From Solibacillus sp. FSL W7-1436 (GTDB lineage: Bacteria > Bacillota > Bacilli > Bacillales_A > Planococcaceae), in NCBI RefSeq assembly GCF_038007305.1, contig NZ_JBBOWV010000001.1, positions 1,251,501 to 1,315,500 on the forward strand: DNA of 64,000 bases, in the 5' to 3' direction. Position 1 is the first letter of the stretch, and every line of letters begins with the position of its first letter. The translations under genes were made by a program, and so were the position numbers. Below, one piece after another: positions 59,652 through 64,000 of this stretch. The notes under the pieces were generated by a model. It made no database searches and was not told where the DNA came from. It was given only the letters and a program-made list of their open reading frames with translations.

Positions 59652-60791
59652 TTAAGGTTTTAAAATAAATTTAATACTTTGATCTTCATGGTCATGGAAT
59701 TTCTTATATGCTTCACTTGCCTCAGATAGCGGCACTTTATGGGTAATGATTTCTGTTGGATCAATCTTCCCTTCAGCAACCATATCATAAAGCATCTGAC
59801 TGTAATGAATCGCCGGTGCCTGACCCATTTTTACAGTTATATTACGCTCAAAAATATTGCCTAATGGGAACATATTGTATAATGAACCATACACACCTGT
59901 CAGCTGGATGGTACCAAACTTTCGAACGGATTTTATACCCACATCGATTGCGCTCAGTGTTCCCCCCTGAAGTTTCAGCTTTTGCTGTGCCTTTTCTACA
60001 AGAGACATTTTCCCGTCCATACCGACACAGTCAATAACTACGTCAGCTCCGCCATGGGTAATTTCATGAAGATGATTTCCAACATCATCAAAATCATCAA
60101 AGTTAAATATTTCTACATTGTTTGTGCGTTTCGCATGCTCTAAACGGTAGCTTAAAGGGTCTACTACCATTACACGCTTTGCACCTTTCATCCATGCGAA
60201 TTTCTGTACCATTAAGCCGATTGGTCCTGAACCTAGCACAATGACCGTATCACCTTTTTTAACACCCGCATTTTCTACACTCCAATAGGCAGTCGGCAAT
60301 ACATCAGATATAAACAGTAATGCCTCATCTTCCAGTTCACAGTTGTCAGGTACTTTAAATGGTATGAAGTTCCCGTACGGTACACGTAAATATTCCGCTT
60401 GTCCTCCCGGAAAGTCACCGTAGCGCTCTGTAAATCCAAAGTATGCACCCGAATCGATCGCCGGATTTTCGTTGGCATTATCGCATTGGCTTTCCAACTG
60501 ATTTTGACAATAGAAGCATTCGCCACACGCAACATTAAAAGGAATAACAACACGGTCTCCTTTTTTAACCTTTGTTACGTCAGGTCCGACTTCCTCCACA
60601 ATTCCCATAGGCTCATGTCCAATTACAAAATCTTCTCGTGCCGGCATTGCCCCACGATAAATATGGAGATCTGACCCGCAAATGGCTGTTGAGGTAATAC
60701 GTACAATAATGTCATCTGGCTTTTCAATTTTTGCATCCGGAACTTCTTTCACTTCTACTTTTTTGGCACCTTGATACGTTACTGCTTTCAA
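59652..60791 (-). CDS. Zinc-dependent alcohol dehydrogenase (AdhB/formaldehyde-dehydrogenase-like)
   Basis: A 379-residue medium-chain dehydrogenase. Seen: catalytic zinc CGSDLHIYRG and GHEPMG (His, Glu), structural-zinc lobe CGECFYCQNQLESQC, NAD fold VIVLGSGPIGLMVQKFAWMKGAKRVMVVD. The start is TTG with GGAGGGG five bases upstream. It resembles B. subtilis AdhB and glutathione-independent formaldehyde dehydrogenases. Substrate not decided. Confidence 0.93.
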   Translation of the reverse strand: MKAVTYQGAKKVEVKEVPDAKIEKPDDIIVRITSTAICGSDLHIYRGAMPAREDFVIGHEPMGIVEEVGPDVTKVKKGDRVVIPFNVACGECFYCQNQLESQCDNANENPAIDSGAYFGFTERYGDFPGGQAEYLRVPYGNFIPFKVPDNCELEDEALLFISDVLPTAYWSVENAGVKKGDTVIVLGSGPIGLMVQKFAWMKGAKRVMVVDPLSYRLEHAKRTNNVEIFNFDDFDDVGNHLHEITHGGADVVIDCVGMDGKMSLVEKAQQKLKLQGGTLSAIDVGIKSVRKFGTIQLTGVYGSLYNMFPLGNIFERNITVKMGQAPAIHYSQMLYDMVAEGKIDPTEIITHKVPLSEASEAYKKFHDHEDQSIKFILKP

Positions 60792-60917
60792 TAAGACCCC
60801 TCCTGTTGGATAAAGTATTAGAATTAAACTTCAGTAAAGTAATTCTGTAGGTTATATACCCCCCAGCAATAAAAATATACATTAAATCAACTATCTGTTT
60901 AGCCAATTGACCGACAT

Positions 60918-60965
60918 AAAAAAATGCCCCTCCAGTTGTTAGATGTGTCTAACAATCAGGGAGCA
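60918..60965 (-). terminator. Terminator after bpsB
   Basis: Long stem tgcccctccagttgttaga / tctaacaatcagggagca with mismatches and seven T residues on the minus strand, 25 bp after bpsB. Confidence 0.9.
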
Positions 60966-60990
60966 GTTTAAAATGGATTAGTGCTTTAAT

Positions 60991-61533
60991 TTACGGCTGT
61001 TTAACATTATTCCGTTCCAAATATGCTGTATAGTCTGTCCCTTCTTTTAGTGCCTTTTCCTCCATCGGGATGCGAACAGACAGGATGATGAAATTTAATA
61101 TAGTGAAACAAATAGCTGTAAAGTATGCCTGAAACATTAGTGGCAATACAGCAATTTCTAAACATACAACCAAATAGTTCGGGTGTCGTATAAAAGAATA
61201 CGGCCCTTTCGCTACTACATTTGCTCCCGGTAAAATAATAATTTTCGTGTTCCAGAAGGATCCTAACGAAACCAGACACCATACCCTCAACAACTGCAGC
61301 AGTAAAAATAAAACGAGCCATATATAATGTGGTGTAAATTGTCCACTGAAAAATACTACTTCAACAAGAAGGCTTACGAAAAAGCTCGTATGCAGTAAAA
61401 TCATGAATGGGTAATGGGAAGCTCCTACTTCATATGCTCCTTTAGCAAGCATTAATTTCTCATTTCTCTTTGCTACAACCAGCTCTACTAATCTTTGAAT
61501 AATTACAAAAGCTAGTACAATATAAAAAACCAG
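60991..61533 (-). CDS. bpsB: Isoprenylcysteine carboxyl methyltransferase-family protein (BpsB/YpbQ-like), non-canonical start
   Basis: A 180-residue membrane methyltransferase-like protein. Seen: helices and the ICMT core GPYSFIRHPNYLVVCLEI and EEKALKEGTDYTAYLERN. The first ATG (61452) would drop 27 residues that are conserved in the family as I recall (IIQRLVELVVAKRNEKLMLAKGA) and the first membrane helix. In frame upstream there is no ATG, GTG or TTG before the bpsA stop codon. GGAGGGAG lies seven bases before a CTG at 61533, chosen here as the likely start. In B. subtilis BpsB methylates alkylpyrones made by BpsA. Confidence 0.85.
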   Translation of the reverse strand: MVFYIVLAFVIIQRLVELVVAKRNEKLMLAKGAYEVGASHYPFMILLHTSFFVSLLVEVVFFSGQFTPHYIWLVLFLLLQLLRVWCLVSLGSFWNTKIIILPGANVVAKGPYSFIRHPNYLVVCLEIAVLPLMFQAYFTAICFTILNFIILSVRIPMEEKALKEGTDYTAYLERNNVKQP

Positions 61534-61534
61534 C

Positions 61535-62617
61535 TTACTCCCTCCATTCCAATAATACGACTTCTCCGCTAAAGCCAGGCCCTAAAGCAACCAATAATCC
61601 TAAAGTATCCGCTCTTTTTTCATTTAACATAAATTGCTCCAAAACATACAGAACTGTCGGAGATGACATGTTTCCATTTTTTTGCAATATTTCACGTGAA
61701 ACATCTGTATGTTCCGTCGTTAAATTCAATGTTTCCTCATAGGCTTGTAATACTTTTTTTCCGCCGGGATGTGCGACAAAATTCTCAATCTGTTCATGTG
61801 AAACATCGTGCTTATTTAAAAATTCATGAATAAATGGCCCAAGCCATTTCGAAATAATGACCGGAATGCTCTTTGAAAATACAACATGCAAACCGCTATT
61901 TTTAACATCCCATCCCATCACATCTTCAGAATCCGGCATCCACTTTGAGCCACGTCCCTTAATATATGGAACTGGTACATTTTGTTTTAGCTCAACATCA
62001 TCGCCGCATACAAGTGCACAGGCCGCTCCATCAGCAAATAATGAAGTTCCTACGAGATTACTTTTTGAATAATCATCTTTCTGGAAGGTAAGACTGCATA
62101 GCTCAACACAAACGACAAGCACCTTGGCGTTTGGGTGTGCTTTACAATAGTCGTACGCCCTGCTAATGCCTGCCGCTCCCCCCGCACAGCCAAGCCCCCA
62201 TATAGGGATTCTGACCAGTTCATTGGAAAAAGGAAGAATATTCATAACACGGGCATCAATGCTTGGCGTAGAAATACCTGTACTACTAATAAAAATAATT
62301 GCATCTATCTCTTCTGTAGATAGTTCCTGTTGTAAAAAGGAACGGTTTGATAAACACTTCTTTATGACTTCAACACTATATTCTGTAGCCAGTTTTATAT
62401 AGAGCTCATTGCGTTCTTCAAATGTATGGTCTTCGCGATACCAGTCAGGTGAAACACATAAATTCCGTGTTTTTATTTCACCATTCTCAAAAACTTTCAA
62501 TAATCGTTCTAACTTTGGAATTTTATGTTGGAAAAGCTCTTTCGTCAATTGCTCAATATTTGTCTGAGCTAATGTGAAAGGCGGTGTATGAGTACTTACT
62601 GAAGCGATTTTTGGAAT
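61535..62617 (-). CDS. bpsA: Type III polyketide synthase (BpsA-like), non-canonical ATT start
   Basis: A 360-residue chalcone/stilbene-synthase-fold enzyme making alkylpyrones. Catalytic triad Cys144 (WGLGCAGGAAG), His283 (FVAHPGGKK) and Asn316 (NGNMSSPTVL), in numbering from the start below. The first TTG (62548) would remove 23 residues that form the family N-terminus (PKIASVSTHTPPFTLAQTN). Upstream in frame there is no ATG, GTG or TTG before a TAA; the ATT at 62617 is eight bases after AAGGAG, and is taken as the start. Its stop overlaps the bpsB SD, so the genes are coupled. Confidence 0.88.
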   Translation of the reverse strand: MPKIASVSTHTPPFTLAQTNIEQLTKELFQHKIPKLERLLKVFENGEIKTRNLCVSPDWYREDHTFEERNELYIKLATEYSVEVIKKCLSNRSFLQQELSTEEIDAIIFISSTGISTPSIDARVMNILPFSNELVRIPIWGLGCAGGAAGISRAYDYCKAHPNAKVLVVCVELCSLTFQKDDYSKSNLVGTSLFADGAACALVCGDDVELKQNVPVPYIKGRGSKWMPDSEDVMGWDVKNSGLHVVFSKSIPVIISKWLGPFIHEFLNKHDVSHEQIENFVAHPGGKKVLQAYEETLNLTTEHTDVSREILQKNGNMSSPTVLYVLEQFMLNEKRADTLGLLVALGPGFSGEVVLLEWRE

Positions 62618-62716
62618 AGTAATTTCTCCTTATGTGAATTATTTTCTTTCAATGTATTGATAAAATTATAAAAATATACAGAACTAGCTGGAAATTTTAA
62701 AGTCGCATCCATGAAT

Positions 62717-62749
62717 AATAGCACTATCCATTAAATGGATGGTGCTATT
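62717..62749 (-). terminator. Bidirectional terminator after the CotD-like gene
   Basis: Stem aatagcactatccat / atggatggtgctatt with one mismatch, 39 bp downstream of the coat gene on the minus strand; the better T-run is on the plus strand. Confidence 0.65.
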
Positions 62750-62787
62750 TTATTTATTAGCATTAGCCAAAACAATTAAAGAACGAC

Positions 62788-63117
62788 TTACCAGCCTCGT
62801 CGTTTTGAACAACCACAACCGCCATTCGGTCTAAACGGTGTTCCACACATCGTATTAGTTTCGAAACACTCATTCACAACAGATTGTGTATGAGGGAAAT
62901 AGTGTTGGTTGTTAATATAATGTTGGTTGACCGTTGTTAAATGGGATGGATGCACATGTGGCACCACTGTGTTTGATACATTTCTTTGAACGTATTGTCT
63001 CGTTGGTGAGATTTGCGGTGATGCATATTGAGTTGGTGCTGTTTGCGTTGGTAATTGCTGAGCATTATTGTAAAACGATTGACCTCTTTCATCATTAAAC
63101 CAGTTTCTATTAGTCAA
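62788..63117 (-). CDS. CotD-like spore coat protein
   Basis: A 109-residue protein. The block VVPHVHPSHLTTVNQHYINNQHYFPHTQSVVNE is the CotD signature as I know it. The N-terminus is polar and Gln/Asn-rich, and the C-terminus is Cys/Gly-rich (GGCGCSKRRGW). Start TTG with GGAGG six bases upstream. Expected in the mother-cell inner coat; a SigK-like -10 lies upstream. Confidence 0.88.
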   Translation of the reverse strand: MTNRNWFNDERGQSFYNNAQQLPTQTAPTQYASPQISPTRQYVQRNVSNTVVPHVHPSHLTTVNQHYINNQHYFPHTQSVVNECFETNTMCGTPFRPNGGCGCSKRRGW

Positions 63118-63153
63118 TTTTATCCTCCTTCCTTCATGTTGGTGTATCTCTTA

Positions 63154-63162
63154 TAATTTATG
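63154..63162 (-). promoter_or_regulatory. SigK-like -10 of the CotD-like gene
   Basis: CATAAATTA on the minus strand matches the SigK -10 CATANNNTA; the -35 (AC) region does not match well. It lies about 37 bp upstream of the start. Confidence 0.4.
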
Positions 63163-63280
63163 AAAGGAATTTGGAATAACCTATTTACTTGCCTATTGTT
63201 AAGAAACAAATTTTAAAGAATATGCATTTATCTGTAAAAATAGCGAAGTAAAGTCGGAGTAGTAATTGTCTAGTAAAAAC

Positions 63281-64000
63281 CTATTGAATCTTTTGTGATA
63301 ATGGTGTGTAAAGTTTTTCCCATATTTCTTTTACACCGGCAGATGCATGTCCCTTTGCATAATGAATATGCTCATTTTCCGATAATGCTAATATGGCGTC
63401 ACATGCATTTCCAACTGCAATAGCTGGATAACCGAGAGTGAAAAGACTGAGATCATTTTCGGAATCTCCGGCTACAACAACCTCCCCATTATATTGACAC
63501 TTATTAAGTACATATTTCAGTGCAGCACCTTTATTAATATTTGCAGGCAGAATATCTACATCTCTTTCACTGCTGAAAATAAGATCAACTGCTAAATTAT
63601 TTTGCTTAATCGCTTGCTTAAGTATTTGAACTTGCATTTTACTGGCAAAATAGGCCAGTCGCCAAGGTGTATCTATTGGCTGTCTGGCAATGTCAATGGA
63701 TTTTGCTATCGCTTTAACCTGTTCAAAGTCTTCCTGCCTAATGTTGCCTGCCCATTCCTGGTCAAGCTCATATGTCGGACCCAGGTAAATCGAAGCTCCA
63801 ACATCACATATTAAAATGTCCGGTTTTGGCAGTTGTTCACGTTCGATTAAATCAATCGCGGACTGTCTATATCTTCCGGTAATATATATGAGAGATGTGT
63901 TTTCAAGTGCCAGCGTTTCCCACAGTTCAGTATGCGGAACCTTATCACTAACAATCGTATTATCTAAATCTGTTGCTAAAATATGAGGTTTAAGGTAAGG
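63281..64000 (-). CDS. HAD-superfamily phosphatase (SPP/Cof-like), partial at right edge
   Basis: At least 239 residues; the frame continues to the window edge, well beyond the Met at 63637. Seen in order: HILATDLDNTIVSD (motif I, DxDxT), YITGRYRQSA (motif II), a cap region, INKGAALKYVL (motif III Lys) and GDSENDLSLFTLGYPAIAVGNA (motif IV). The arrangement is that of the sucrose-6-phosphate-phosphatase-like C2B-cap group; the substrate is unknown. The start codon lies just outside the window. Confidence 0.88.
   Translation of the reverse strand, partial: PYLKPHILATDLDNTIVSDKVPHTELWETLALENTSLIYITGRYRQSAIDLIEREQLPKPDILICDVGASIYLGPTYELDQEWAGNIRQEDFEQVKAIAKSIDIARQPIDTPWRLAYFASKMQVQILKQAIKQNNLAVDLIFSSERDVDILPANINKGAALKYVLNKCQYNGEVVVAGDSENDLSLFTLGYPAIAVGNACDAILALSENEHIHYAKGHASAGVKEIWEKLYTPLSQKIQ

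Noticed and set aside
61007-61321. 104-residue minus-strand frame overlapping bpsB
   Set aside because: Out-of-frame with the conserved ICMT core, which is clearly in the other frame.
63281-63637. HAD gene ending at a Met at 63637 (118 residues)
   Set aside because: The frame continues upstream to the window edge with DLDNT motif I and motif II, so the Met is internal.

Overview
This window comes from a low-GC, endospore-forming Gram-positive of the order Bacillales. The gene content and protein variants look most like the Solibacillus/Lysinibacillus (Planococcaceae) group. The evidence is sequence recall, not a search: the conserved order ctsR-mcsA-mcsB-clpC / radA / yacL-ispD-ispF-gltX / cysS-mrnC-rlmB-yacP-sigH-rpmG-secE-nusG-rplKA-rplJL-rsmC-like-rpoBC-rplGB-rpsLG-fusA-tuf is the Bacillus core arrangement, SigH and a CotD-like coat protein indicate sporulation, and many genes start with TTG or GTG behind strong GGAGG sites. 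No insertion sequence, prophage, CRISPR array, tRNA or rRNA gene was seen.

Layout. 1-2314: a Bce-type two-component system and the start of its ABC transporter, truncated at the left edge, with a divergent LysR regulator (2433-3320). 3368-6513: a soluble chemoreceptor and malate synthase G. 6717-32275: the transcription/translation core on the minus strand. Its intergenic gaps show that it is cut into several transcription units: a nusG promoter, an rplK promoter, an L10 leader, an rpoB promoter with leader hairpins, and a promoter plus terminator before rplGB-rpsL-rpsG-fusA-tuf. A T-box leader precedes cysS. 32558-39401: a SatP/YaaH-type acetate transporter gene lies at the place where disA normally sits between radA and yacL. 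It is followed by radA and the CtsR heat-shock operon with a clear CtsR operator. 39604-46785: small membrane proteins, a HemAT oxygen sensor, a thioesterase, two aldehyde dehydrogenases with their conserved companions (DUF4003-like and DUF779). 47139-53328: a pseudouridine synthase, an unrecognised conserved protein and a complete branched-chain amino acid ABC importer (livFGMHK). 53572-64000: a methyltransferase, ogt, mqo with a cre-like site, degV, an HExxH protein, a lipoprotein cyclophilin, a zinc alcohol dehydrogenase, a bpsA/bpsB alkylpyrone pair, a CotD-like coat protein and a HAD phosphatase truncated at the right edge.

Theme. Outside the core, several genes fit two-carbon and aldehyde metabolism: the acetate transporter, malate synthase, acetaldehyde dehydrogenase with DUF779, a second aldehyde dehydrogenase, a zinc alcohol dehydrogenase and malate:quinone oxidoreductase. 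They are scattered, so this is a theme and not an operon.

Most notable observations: the bpsA and bpsB reading frames extend upstream of any ATG/GTG/TTG and appear to start at ATT and CTG; Shine-Dalgarno sequences of ispF and nusG are separated from their ATG by small hairpins; disA and cysE are absent from their usual places; and hairpins occupy nearly every gap of the ribosomal/RNA polymerase cluster. I found no clearly new multi-gene system.
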